From contig QALA01000035.1 in NCBI GenBank assembly GCA_003343565.1, positions 1 through 57,418 of the forward strand: 57,418 nucleotides of DNA. Reading direction: 5' to 3'. This document shows positions 50,253 to 57,418 of this stretch, piece by piece. The notes under the pieces were generated by a model, which worked only from the letters and a program-made list of their open reading frames with translations, made no database searches and was not told the origin of the DNA. A program made the translations under genes and the position numbers. Source of the DNA: Verrucomicrobiota bacterium. GTDB taxonomy: Bacteria > Verrucomicrobiota > Verrucomicrobiia > Opitutales > Intestinicryptomonadaceae. Position 1 is the stretch's first letter; each line of letters opens with the position of its first letter.

Positions 50253-51176
50253 CTACTCTATCGAAACCCTCACCGAAAATTCCCCGCGCCCGCCCGGCTC
50301 GACAAAGCGCACCGGCTTGGACGACGACTTCGGCGGCGACATCCACGGCTCCACGCAATAATACGGCGAATCCGGAAATTCCGTCCACGTCACCACGCAC
50401 GTTCCGGGCGCAGGCCTGCCCCCGCCGTCTATCGAAACCGTCACGTCCTCCTCGCCGTTTTTCAGGCCGAACTTGACGACGCCCGTCTTGAGCTTTGAAA
50501 GAACCCTGTTGCGAATGTCGGGATCGTCGAATCCGTCCGCGTCCAGACGGCCCGGAAGGATTACTCCCTCTTTGGAGTTGCGCGACGCCTGGCGGGCGTC
50601 GTGCACGAGCCTGTAATTTGCGCGGCCGCAGCCTTCGTGCCACGGGAGCGCAAAATAGAAGTGCGTCCCCGCGCCCCACGGGATTCTGCGCCCGGATTTG
50701 TTTTCAAGCTCAAGCCGGCACGTGAGGGCGAAGTCCTCAAACAGATATTCCACGTAAAAGTCGAAGTCGTAAGGATACGCCCGCTTAGACTCCACGCTCG
50801 GCAGATAGCGCGCCCGGAAACCACGCTCGCCCACGGACACCGCCTCAAAGCGTTCCATAGACGCGTATCCGTGAAGATGCATCGGGCGTTCGTCGCCTTC
50901 GGGAGTAATCCAGACGCCCTCGCGCTCCCCAACGAACGAACGCCCTGCAAACGGAAACAGAATCGGATTGCCGCCGCGCGCCTCAGAAAAGGCCTCGCCG
51001 CCTCCGCCGTTCGGGGCGCGCTCGTCCCAATACAGGACGCTCCTGCGCCTTCCCCCCGCAAGCGCCAAATCCCACTTCATCAGACGGGCCCCCCACTCGA
51101 CATTCGCCTCAAACGTCGAGGGGCCGACCTTCCATTCGCAAATCTCGTATCCGTCGCCGGTCTTTTTCTTCCTCAC
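50253..51176 (-). CDS. Aldose 1-epimerase family protein
   Basis: A 307-residue member of the aldose epimerase (galactose mutarotase-like) fold, which interconverts alpha and beta anomers of sugars or sugar phosphates. Visible features are NPILFPFAGRS, RPMHLHGYASMERFEAV with candidate catalytic His, GAGTHFYFALPW with the second His, and YCVEPWMSPPKSSSKPVRF with the conserved Glu of the VEPW motif. The start is GTG 51176, 3 bp after the psd stop. The gene's stop is 3 bp before dtd. Whether its substrate is a free hexose or a sugar phosphate cannot be decided from the sequence. Confidence 0.85.
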   Translation of the reverse strand: MRKKKTGDGYEICEWKVGPSTFEANVEWGARLMKWDLALAGGRRRSVLYWDERAPNGGGGEAFSEARGGNPILFPFAGRSFVGEREGVWITPEGDERPMHLHGYASMERFEAVSVGERGFRARYLPSVESKRAYPYDFDFYVEYLFEDFALTCRLELENKSGRRIPWGAGTHFYFALPWHEGCGRANYRLVHDARQASRNSKEGVILPGRLDADGFDDPDIRNRVLSKLKTGVVKFGLKNGEEDVTVSIDGGGRPAPGTCVVTWTEFPDSPYYCVEPWMSPPKSSSKPVRFVEPGGRGEFSVRVSIE

Positions 51177-51179
51177 AGC

Positions 51180-52079
51180 CTACGCCTTTCTTCCCAAGAA
51201 AGAGTTTGCGCGGGCATAGCACTCTATGCCGCGCGCGCTCATGCGCGCGAGATTTTCGTCGAAACGCGCGCGCACCCCGCGCTCAAACAAAGTCACTATG
51301 CACGAGCCCCCGAATTTGAAAAGTCCCGCCTGCGCCCCGCGCTCCGCCCGGTCGCCAAGCCCGCCGAAATTCACAATCGTGCCGACGTTCGTCGCGCCGA
51401 TCTGCACGAACGCGCACATTCCGAAAACCGGCGAATCTATCATCTCCAAGACGCGCTTGTTCTCCCACAGAATCGAGAGGCGCTCCTTCAGCGCGATTGA
51501 GCTGACGGAACTTAAAGCCCCGCAAATGCGCCTTCTTGCGCACAGCTGCCCGCTGACCGGATAGCAGTAGCGATGGTAATCGAGCGGACTGAGGCGGGAT
51601 ATGAGCATGGAGCCGCCGTCAAAACGCTCCGCAAGATTGGCGTCGCCCAAAAATCCGCCCAAGTCAAAGCGCTGCCCCTTCGCGTAAAAGAAGTCGCGCG
51701 AGCCGACGCTTTCGACAAGCAGATGGCGGCCGTCGCACGGGAAAGACAAAACTTCGCCGTCGCCTGGGGCGGCCAACGGGCGCGCTCCAGGAAGAAGCTC
51801 GCGCGTAAAAAAGTCGTTCCAGCATTTGAACGCGGAAATCGGGCGCAGGCTCTCGTCCATATTTATGCCGTATTTGAGCACAAATTTTTCGATTCCGCGC
51901 GCGCTTATCTTCGAGTCGGCCCAAATGCCGAACGCGCGCGAAAAAAACGCCCTCTTAAACATCGCCCAGACCGCCATGCGTCCGGGAGCGGTGCCGTAGA
52001 GAAAGCGCATAACGCCCTCGGAACACACGGGTTCCTCGGCGAATTTCCCGCTTGCAATGTCGTATATTTTTATTCCCAT
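51180..52079 (-). CDS. psd: Phosphatidylserine decarboxylase
   Basis: Psd converts phosphatidylserine to phosphatidylethanolamine and depends on a pyruvoyl group made by self-cleavage. The 299-residue protein has the family's N-terminal catalytic-domain sequence FKCWNDFFTRELLPGARPL, then SRLSPLDYHRYCYPVSG containing the conserved His, and FKFGGSCIVTLFE near the C-terminus. The cleavage motif is GGSC here (LGST or GGSS in other lineages); the required Ser is present. ATG 52079 lies 10 bp inside the recD2 gene end, so translation is coupled. The long form fits the type with an extended N-terminus seen in many PVC and Bacteroidetes species. Confidence 0.92.
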   Translation of the reverse strand: MGIKIYDIASGKFAEEPVCSEGVMRFLYGTAPGRMAVWAMFKRAFFSRAFGIWADSKISARGIEKFVLKYGINMDESLRPISAFKCWNDFFTRELLPGARPLAAPGDGEVLSFPCDGRHLLVESVGSRDFFYAKGQRFDLGGFLGDANLAERFDGGSMLISRLSPLDYHRYCYPVSGQLCARRRICGALSSVSSIALKERLSILWENKRVLEMIDSPVFGMCAFVQIGATNVGTIVNFGGLGDRAERGAQAGLFKFGGSCIVTLFERGVRARFDENLARMSARGIECYARANSFLGRKA

Positions 52080-54256
52080 TGTCGAGCCTCCTCCGGCCGC
52101 CCAAGCCGCTCGGCCAAAAGCGTGTCGCGCGCGGAATTTCTCGAATTTGAAACCGCCAGCTTCCACGCCCACGGATCGCCGACAATGAAAACGGCTTTGC
52201 GCGCGCGCGTAATGGCCGTGTATGCGAGATTGCGCTGCAACATCATAAAATGCTGGCGCAAAAACGGAACCACCACCACGGGAAATTCGCTTCCCTGCGA
52301 CTTGTGTATCGTAATGGCGTACGCCTGCTGAACGTCAACCAAATCCGACTTTTGAAGCCCGACCCTGCGGCCGTCGAAATCGACCGCCACCGAATCGCCT
52401 ATCGAAGCGATTCTGCCCATGTCGCCATTGAAAATTTCCAGCTCGTAGTTATTGCGCGTCTGGATCACCTTGTCGCCCGCCGAGTACGCCACCGCCCCGC
52501 AGCGCACCGACGGCGCGTTCGGGTTGAGCGCGGACTTCAAAGCCGCGTTGAACGCCTGAACGCCCGCCGCCCCCCTGTGCATGGGCGCCAGCAGCTGAAC
52601 GTCCGACACGGGATCGCAGCCGAACAGCTTTGGAATCGTTCCGCAGACCAAATCGACGCACGCATTGACGCAGTCGGAAGGCTCCGGCGCATATACGAAC
52701 TGGATATCCGAATCCGTCCCGACCTCGCCGAGAGCCCTGGGCGGAATTTGCGAAAGGCAGTCGTCGCCCTCCAGTATCGCGTGGGCGACGGACACTATCG
52801 AGCTCCTCTCCCTCTGCCTGAAAACCCTGTCCAATCTGACTACGGGAAATCTTCCCGAATCCGTGACGTCGCGCAGGACGTTTCCCGGGCCGACGCTCGG
52901 CAGCTGGTCGGCGTCGCCGACCAGAAGCAGGTGGGCCCCGTCGGGAACGGCGGAGGCGACCGCCGCCGCAAGGCGCGTGTCCAGCATGGAGGCCTCGTCT
53001 ATTATGACGAAATCCGCCGAGACACGCTCGTCCTTTTTTTGCGCGCGCTTTCCCTCGCCGTATCCGAACATTCTGTGAATCGTCCCCGCCTCGACGCCCG
53101 CGCTCTCCGACATTCGCTGCGCCGCCCTGCCCGTGGGGGCCGCAAGCATTACGGAACACTTCTTTGCCTTCAAAATGTCGCACAGCGCGCGCAGTATTGT
53201 AGTTTTGCCCGTTCCGGGGCCGCCGGTGACGACGCAAACTTTGCGCTCCAACGCGCGCGCAATAGCCGAAGCCTGCGAGTCTGAAAAGTCGAAACCCGCC
53301 CTGTCCCTCGCCCAGTTCACCGCCGCGCCGACCTTTATCGGGACCAGCCCGCTCGGCGCCGACGCGATTCTTTCCAAATTTTTTGCAACCGCGCGTTCCG
53401 CGTAATCCAGCGCGCCCGACTGCACGCGGTTGCCGCGCGCCTTAAGCTCGCCGCCTGCCAGCATGCGCTCCACTCCCTCCGCGCATTTTGCCGCGTCCGC
53501 GTCCAGGAGCGCGGAGGCCCTCGCCACAAGCTCTCCGCGCGGCACGCAGGTGTTTCCGTCAAGCTCGCACTCGCGCACTATGTGCATTACGCCGGCGTCT
53601 ATGCGCTCCGGGCTCTCGTTCGGTATTCCCATGTTCAGCGCGATTCTGTCCGCAGTGGCAAATCCTATGCCGTCTATCTCCCGCGCGAGCCTGTACGGGG
53701 ACGAGCGGACCACCTCTCCGGCCTCGTCGCCAAACCTCCTTATTATCCGCACGCACATCGACATTCCCACGCCGTACGTGCGCAGAAAAATCACAATGTC
53801 GCGCAGGTTTTTTTGCTCCTCCCACGACTTCTTTATCCTGCGCGCGCGCTCCGCCCCGATTCCGCGTATTTCGCGCAGGCGCGCGCTTTCGGAATCTATT
53901 ATTCTCAGCGTGTCCTCGCCGAAGCGCTCCACTATCTTTTTCGCAAACCCGCCGCCGATTCCCTCGACCAAGCCGGACCCCAAAAACTTCTCTATTCCGT
54001 AAATCGACGACGGCAGGCGGGATTCAAACGACTCCACCTTCAGCTGCATTCCGTACGCCCCGCGCGACACCCAAGTTCCGCTGACGCGTAGCGTCTCGCC
54101 GCACTGCACCGAAGGAAGCGTCCCCGCGACGGTTATCGGACCGGGCGGAAAGCCCTTTGATGTCGGCCGCATGACGGCAATGCAATAGCAGTTTTCCTCA
54201 TTGAAGAAAACTATGCGCTCCAGCACTCCCTCGACAGTTGTCTTTTCACCGTCCAT
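52070..54256 (-). CDS. recD2: RecD2-type ATP-dependent DNA helicase
   Basis: RecD2 is a 5'-3' superfamily 1B helicase for DNA repair that works without RecB and RecC. The 728-residue protein opens with the OB-fold-like N-terminus (VEGVLERIVFFNEENCYCIAVM), then helix-hairpin-helix segments (LREIRGIGAERARRI, IDGIGFATADRIALNMGI). Walker A GGPGTGKTTILRAL is near residue 345 and Walker B FVIIDEASMLD near 420, followed by LVGDADQLPSVGPGNVLRD. C-terminal AYAITIHKSQGSEFPVVVV, AYTAITRARKAVFIVGD match SF1B motifs V-VI. ATG 54256. It follows the HAD gene by 29 bp. Confidence 0.94.
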   Translation of the reverse strand: MDGEKTTVEGVLERIVFFNEENCYCIAVMRPTSKGFPPGPITVAGTLPSVQCGETLRVSGTWVSRGAYGMQLKVESFESRLPSSIYGIEKFLGSGLVEGIGGGFAKKIVERFGEDTLRIIDSESARLREIRGIGAERARRIKKSWEEQKNLRDIVIFLRTYGVGMSMCVRIIRRFGDEAGEVVRSSPYRLAREIDGIGFATADRIALNMGIPNESPERIDAGVMHIVRECELDGNTCVPRGELVARASALLDADAAKCAEGVERMLAGGELKARGNRVQSGALDYAERAVAKNLERIASAPSGLVPIKVGAAVNWARDRAGFDFSDSQASAIARALERKVCVVTGGPGTGKTTILRALCDILKAKKCSVMLAAPTGRAAQRMSESAGVEAGTIHRMFGYGEGKRAQKKDERVSADFVIIDEASMLDTRLAAAVASAVPDGAHLLLVGDADQLPSVGPGNVLRDVTDSGRFPVVRLDRVFRQRERSSIVSVAHAILEGDDCLSQIPPRALGEVGTDSDIQFVYAPEPSDCVNACVDLVCGTIPKLFGCDPVSDVQLLAPMHRGAAGVQAFNAALKSALNPNAPSVRCGAVAYSAGDKVIQTRNNYELEIFNGDMGRIASIGDSVAVDFDGRRVGLQKSDLVDVQQAYAITIHKSQGSEFPVVVVPFLRQHFMMLQRNLAYTAITRARKAVFIVGDPWAWKLAVSNSRNSARDTLLAERLGRPEEARQWE

Positions 54257-54285
54257 TTGACCGGTTCAATTTCGCACGTCGACAG

Positions 54286-54954
54286 CTAAATTTCAACGCC
54301 AAACAGCGAACGCCCAAGCTGGGCAAGATTGCCGTACACGCCGACAGCCGTCGGGCAGGACGCGCGCAGCGACAGCTCCGAATCCGCCCCGGTTGCAACC
54401 AGCGCGCACGCCGCCCCGACGTTTTCTGCGGATTTCCAGTCGTAGGGCGAATCCCCCACAAACAGGGACTCTCCCGCCGAAACGCCCATGGATTCCAGCG
54501 CAGCCATGCCGAAATTCCTGTCGGGCTTGCGCGGGGAATTTAGGGTCGTTGCGCAGACGCGCTCCATGAAGCGCGCAAGCCCCAAACGTTCAAGAACGGC
54601 GTCGGCGGCCTCCGTGTGCTTGTTCGTAAAGCACGCGATGCGGACGCCGCGCGCCTTGAGCGCGCCCAACAGCGCAGACGCTCCGGGAAGCTCCGCAAGG
54701 CCGTCAAAGACGTGCTTGGGATTGGCGAGCATGTAGTATTCGCAAAGCCGCTGCACGTCGGAATCCGAAACTCCGGGCAGGAGCTTTTTCGCCGTCATGA
54801 GGACGGACCCTCCGACGCTCCTGCGAACCTCCTCCAAAGTCGGCGGCGCAAATCCGAACTTCAAAAACGACTCCTCGAAAGTTCGCCAAATCGCCGTGTA
54901 GTTGTCCACCAGCGTACCGTCCAAATCGAAGAATGCGGCGGCAAAATTTTTCAT
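54286..54954 (-). CDS. HAD-superfamily phosphatase (Gph/phosphoglycolate phosphatase-like)
   Basis: A 222-residue HAD phosphatase. Motif I is AFFDLDGTLVDNY at the N-terminus; motif II is the Thr in RIACFTNKH; motif III Lys is in SPRKPDRNFG; and motif IV is FVGDSPYDWKSAENVGA near 170. The cap is helical (residues 15-80) as in phosphoglycolate phosphatases and pyrophosphatase PpaX-type relatives. The substrate is not proven. ATG 54954 overlaps the bioD stop as ATGA, so translation is coupled. Earlier annotation as a longer protein back to 55380 would run antisense to bioD and is rejected. Its placement in the biotin and recD2 run is probably just operon convenience. Confidence 0.85.
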   Translation of the reverse strand: MKNFAAAFFDLDGTLVDNYTAIWRTFEESFLKFGFAPPTLEEVRRSVGGSVLMTAKKLLPGVSDSDVQRLCEYYMLANPKHVFDGLAELPGASALLGALKARGVRIACFTNKHTEAADAVLERLGLARFMERVCATTLNSPRKPDRNFGMAALESMGVSAGESLFVGDSPYDWKSAENVGAACALVATGADSELSLRASCPTAVGVYGNLAQLGRSLFGVEI

Positions 54955-55589
54955 CGGCCAATCCTTCCCATCTCGAGAAAGCGCGCCGACGCAAAATGTT
55001 CGGCCAGGTATTTTTTCAGATACGCGCGCGTCGAATCCTCTATTTCGGCCGGAGCCTTCGGGTACGAATTGTACACCACCCCCCAAAGCTCCAGCCCGCG
55101 GCGGCGGCAATATTCCAAGCTCAGCAGCGCGTGATTGAGCGACCCCAGACGCGACGGAACCACCAGCGCGAGAGGCAGGGAATGCTCCGCGACGTAGTCC
55201 GCCGTCAGAAAGCCCTCGGCGAGGGGGACAAGCAGGCCGCCCGCGCCCTCGATAAATACCGTAGCGTACTTTTTTTCCAGCATGTCGCCGTCTGCGGCCG
55301 CGCGAGAGTAGTCGACGCTGCGCCCCTCCATGGCGAACGCCAGATGGGGAGAGGCGGGAAACTTTGCGACGTATCTGCACGTCGTAAAATCCAAGTCCTC
55401 CGGCAGCAGTCCCGCGCCCATTATGCGACGGTGTTCGAGTATGTCCTCGGAAATTCCCGAACAGCCGGTCTGAACGAGCTTCTGCGTCGCCGCCGTCCGC
55501 CCCGCCTCAATCTCCATTTTGGCCAACCAGCCGACCGCCGCGGTTTTGCCCACGCCGGTGTCGGTTCCGCTAACAAAAATTTTCGCCAT
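54951..55589 (-). CDS. bioD: Dethiobiotin synthetase
   Basis: BioD closes the ureido ring of dethiobiotin from 7,8-diaminopelargonic acid, CO2 and ATP. The 212-residue protein has the P-loop IFVSGTDTGVGKTAAVGWLAK at its start, LVQTGCSG (substrate loop), the conserved FIEGAGGLLVPLAEG near residue 120, and VVPSRLGSLNHALLSLEY. The ATP-binding Gly-rich loop and Glu are intact. Start ATG 55589 lies 1 bp after the stop of the BioG-BioC gene, and the stop overlaps the next gene by 4 bp. The pair supplies the pimeloyl and late steps of biotin synthesis. Confidence 0.93.
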   Translation of the reverse strand: MAKIFVSGTDTGVGKTAAVGWLAKMEIEAGRTAATQKLVQTGCSGISEDILEHRRIMGAGLLPEDLDFTTCRYVAKFPASPHLAFAMEGRSVDYSRAAADGDMLEKKYATVFIEGAGGLLVPLAEGFLTADYVAEHSLPLALVVPSRLGSLNHALLSLEYCRRRGLELWGVVYNSYPKAPAEIEDSTRAYLKKYLAEHFASARFLEMGRIGR

Positions 55590-55590
55590 T

Positions 55591-57402
55591 TCAACCCTCC
55601 TTTGCCGCCACTATATAGACGGGATTGTAGTCCAAAAAAACTCCGCCGCCGGGAGACGGGAAACGCTCGGCATACCTGCGGAAAAACTCCGCCGCAGCCC
55701 CCGGAGTCCAAAACGACTTGAATCCTCCGTTGACGCCCGTGTCCCTTATGTGGCGCAAAACCTCGCGCGGGCTTCCAAACTCCATTTGAATCAGGCGGTC
55801 GCGCGCAAGCAAAACCGAAAAGCCGCACGCGCCCAATACGCAGACCAGACGCTCGAAAGGCATGTAGTCCAGCCCGCGCCCGGAAAGCTCCCGCGTCTGG
55901 CGGAAATTTTTCTCCCCGAAGGAGGAAAACGCCAGTATCCCGCCCGGATTCAATATCCTGAAAAGTTTTGCGTAAAACGCGGGCGAATCCCCTATCCACT
56001 GAAAGCAGGACGACGACAGTATCAAATCGTACCCGCGCCCCAAATCCGCCGACGCCGCATCGCCGCAAATTATGCGCGCCCCTTGCAAAAACGACGCCGC
56101 GCGCCCGGCAAGAAGCGCGCTCTCATCGTTCAAAGTCCAATCCGCGCCCGGAAAGCGCGCGGCAAAAAGCCGCGTCAAAAGCCCCGTTCCGCAGCCTATT
56201 TCCAAAATTTTTTTCGGCGCAAAATTTCCCGGATTGTCCGCGACCACCGAAGCCGACGCGGCGCGCGCGCGAAAAGCCGCAGGCCCGCCCCCCGAATCGC
56301 GCATGTCCTCCGCAAGGCGCGCGCCTTCGGATTGCGCGCCCCGCGCAACGCCCCCGCGCAACGCACAGCGCGCGCCTTCCGCGCAATCCGTTTTGCGCAT
56401 GCCGCCTACTTCCGCCCCGCCTTCGGGACATTCGGCGCGCCCAATGCGTTTCGCATTCTCAGAACCGCTCCTTTTTTCGGCAGTTTTTCCGCTGTCGGCG
56501 CGCCCCGCACTTCCGGCACATTCGGCGTTTTCGAAGCATTCGGCGTTTCCGGCGCGCTCCGCGCCCGGTGTCCGCGCGCGCGCCGATTTTTCGCAAGCAA
56601 AATTTCCGCCCGCGAGAGCCTCAAAAAAAAGCCTCTCCAACTCGGCGCATACCTCCCGCTGGACGGAGGCGGAGGAGTCGTATGACGGCGCGCTCCTTTC
56701 AAACTGGCTCGGAGGCCGCACGGCAAGGGCGAACGCGGACTCAAACAGGCGAATGTCGAAATGCGCGTCGCCGGCGAGTATCAGGCGGCCGCCCCACGCG
56801 CGCTCCAGATTGCGCGGGTAGAAAATCCTGTCCCTGCGCCCGCCCAGCGCCAACGTCCAATGCGAGGCGTCGAAACTTCTTCCGTCGAGAATGGAACCCA
56901 AAAATTCCAGCTCCCGGCGAAGCCGCTCCACGGGGCGCATTCCGCCGGAAGCGCCGAACGCGCCGTCAAAACCGCACACCCGCCGAAAGAATTTTGCAAG
57001 GCCGGCCTCGTCGAGATTGTCCAACGTCTTCCTGAACAGCTCGCGCGATACTCCGCGCTCGTCGTCAATCGGATACGGACTGGTGCAGAGAGCCACCTTC
57101 ACGCCGGCCGCGGACATCAGCCGCGGAAAATGCTCCGCCACTCCCAGCCCAAACGACCACGCAACAATCCCCACGCGCCCGTATCCGTCGGCGACGCTTT
57201 CCAAGTCCAGCTCGCATTCGAGATTTTCGTAGTCGCAGAGCATGAGAACGTCGCAGTCGTCCGGCAGGCGCAGCAGGCGCATAATGCCGTCGTCGCACGC
57301 AAATCCGCCGAAAAACACCAGCAACTTCTTTTCGCCGGCGCATTTTCGGCCCGCGTCGGAGCGGGTTGCGTCCCCCGATTTTCTTATCCACGCGGCCTTC
57401 AT
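55591..57402 (-). CDS. BioG-BioC fusion with a low-complexity insert inside the methyltransferase
   Basis: A 603-residue bifunctional biotin enzyme. Residues 25-230 match BioG (DUF452), a pimeloyl-ACP methyl-ester esterase: LVFFGGFACDDG, nucleophile Ser83 in AWSFGLG, and His214 in GDAHFDIRLF. Residues 233-263 are the BioC N-terminal helix (FERSAPSYDSSASVQREVC). Residues 264-392 are Ala/Gly/Glu/Arg/Ser-rich filler that separates this helix from SAM motif I (KILEIGCGTGLLTRLFA, 398-414); normally these are about 10-20 residues apart. The remainder is the methyltransferase fold. BioC methylates malonyl-ACP to start pimelate synthesis and BioG removes the methyl at the end. ATG 57402 follows GGGGG and directly follows an in-frame-independent TAG. 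bioF/bioA/bioB may lie to the right. Confidence 0.88.
   Translation of the reverse strand: MKAAWIRKSGDATRSDAGRKCAGEKKLLVFFGGFACDDGIMRLLRLPDDCDVLMLCDYENLECELDLESVADGYGRVGIVAWSFGLGVAEHFPRLMSAAGVKVALCTSPYPIDDERGVSRELFRKTLDNLDEAGLAKFFRRVCGFDGAFGASGGMRPVERLRRELEFLGSILDGRSFDASHWTLALGGRRDRIFYPRNLERAWGGRLILAGDAHFDIRLFESAFALAVRPPSQFERSAPSYDSSASVQREVCAELERLFFEALAGGNFACEKSARARTPGAERAGNAECFENAECAGSAGRADSGKTAEKRSGSENAKRIGRAECPEGGAEVGGMRKTDCAEGARCALRGGVARGAQSEGARLAEDMRDSGGGPAAFRARAASASVVADNPGNFAPKKILEIGCGTGLLTRLFAARFPGADWTLNDESALLAGRAASFLQGARIICGDAASADLGRGYDLILSSSCFQWIGDSPAFYAKLFRILNPGGILAFSSFGEKNFRQTRELSGRGLDYMPFERLVCVLGACGFSVLLARDRLIQMEFGSPREVLRHIRDTGVNGGFKSFWTPGAAAEFFRRYAERFPSPGGGVFLDYNPVYIVAAKEG
56227..56613 (-). 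repeat. Low-complexity insertion encoding residues 264-392 of the BioG-BioC protein
   Basis: Read on the plus strand, short motifs such as CATTCGGCG, GTTTCGCATT and GCGCGCC recur, often 9 bases apart (for example CATTCGGCG near 56519 and 56540). It resembles the intergenic filler of this window more than the flanking coding sequence. It has no predicted fold and stays in frame. Confidence 0.6.
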
Positions 57403-57418
57403 CTATCGCAATTCCCCC

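Noticed and set aside
1..57418. tRNA and rRNA genes
   Set aside because: I looked for T-loop-like GTTCGA with matching acceptor stems in the gaps and found none convincing; a covariance search would be decisive.

Overview
The window looks like a chromosomal segment of a Gram-negative bacterium of the Planctomycetes-Verrucomicrobia-Chlamydiae (PVC) group, most likely Verrucomicrobiota or a close relative. This is inferred from gene content only. The indicators are a DUF1549/DUF1553 - DUF1501 - pre-peptidase-like secreted protein operon, LPS genes (lptG/lptF-type permease, lpxR-type lipid A deacylase), hpnH, a BioG-BioC fusion, many secreted hydrolases, and an Arg-tipped elongation factor P. 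Most genes are GC-rich. Gene-free stretches are GC-rich, simple-sequence-like and often several hundred bases long. I saw no rRNA, tRNA, CRISPR array, integrase or transposase.

Layout. 1-322: a 155-bp tandem repeat cut by the window edge. 600-5260 (-): a tightly coupled operon of a membrane PP2C/SpoIIE phosphatase, an acyl-ACP thioesterase, queH, and a secreted protein with two SGNH-like halves. 5515-5886 (-): dimeric dUTPase. 6051-9182 (+): hpnH and a DinG-family helicase whose 3' end is duplicated downstream. 9543-12367: a HAD phosphatase (-) divergent from a degenerate NtrC-family regulator (+). 13202-18697 (+): YbaK, a secreted glycosidase-like protein and an AMP-binding acyl ligase, followed by an array of degenerate 8-bp repeats. 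19446-26649 (-): the DUF1549, DUF1501, PPC-like, chagasin-like lipoprotein and HAD operon. 27106-32828: patatin (+), eno (-), a Gfo/Idh/MocA oxidoreductase (+) and a zinc-phospholipase-like secreted protein (+).

33904-41116: a secreted SGNH hydrolase (-), then LMW-PTP, rpiB, glyA, a phosphohexomutase and a secreted transglutaminase-like protein (all +). 41117-41741: a distinctly AT-richer island with a small membrane protein, an apparently frameshifted upstream partner and a perfect 16-bp palindrome. 41742-45298 (-): lpxR, lptG/F and purD; rsmD (+) is divergent only 12 bp away. 46527-57402 (-): a closely spaced run, in transcription order BioG-BioC fusion, bioD, HAD phosphatase, recD2, psd, aldose epimerase, dtd, pyrD, efp, argA.

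How the genes fit together. Lipid and envelope functions recur: thioesterase, acyl ligase, patatin, psd, lpxR, lptG and hpnH. Central metabolism is represented by eno, rpiB, glyA, purD, pyrD, argA and a phosphohexomutase. Biotin genes sit at the right edge, so the rest of the pathway may lie beyond it. The most unusual aspects are simple-sequence expansions both between genes and inside two proteins (hexapeptide repeats in the DUF1549 protein, a ~129-residue insert inside BioC), the regulator that lacks GAFTGA and the Walker-B Glu, the Arg32 EF-P, the chagasin-like lipoprotein in the DUF1501 operon, and the AT-rich island. Many start codons were moved inward from the longest reading frame; reasons are given per entry.
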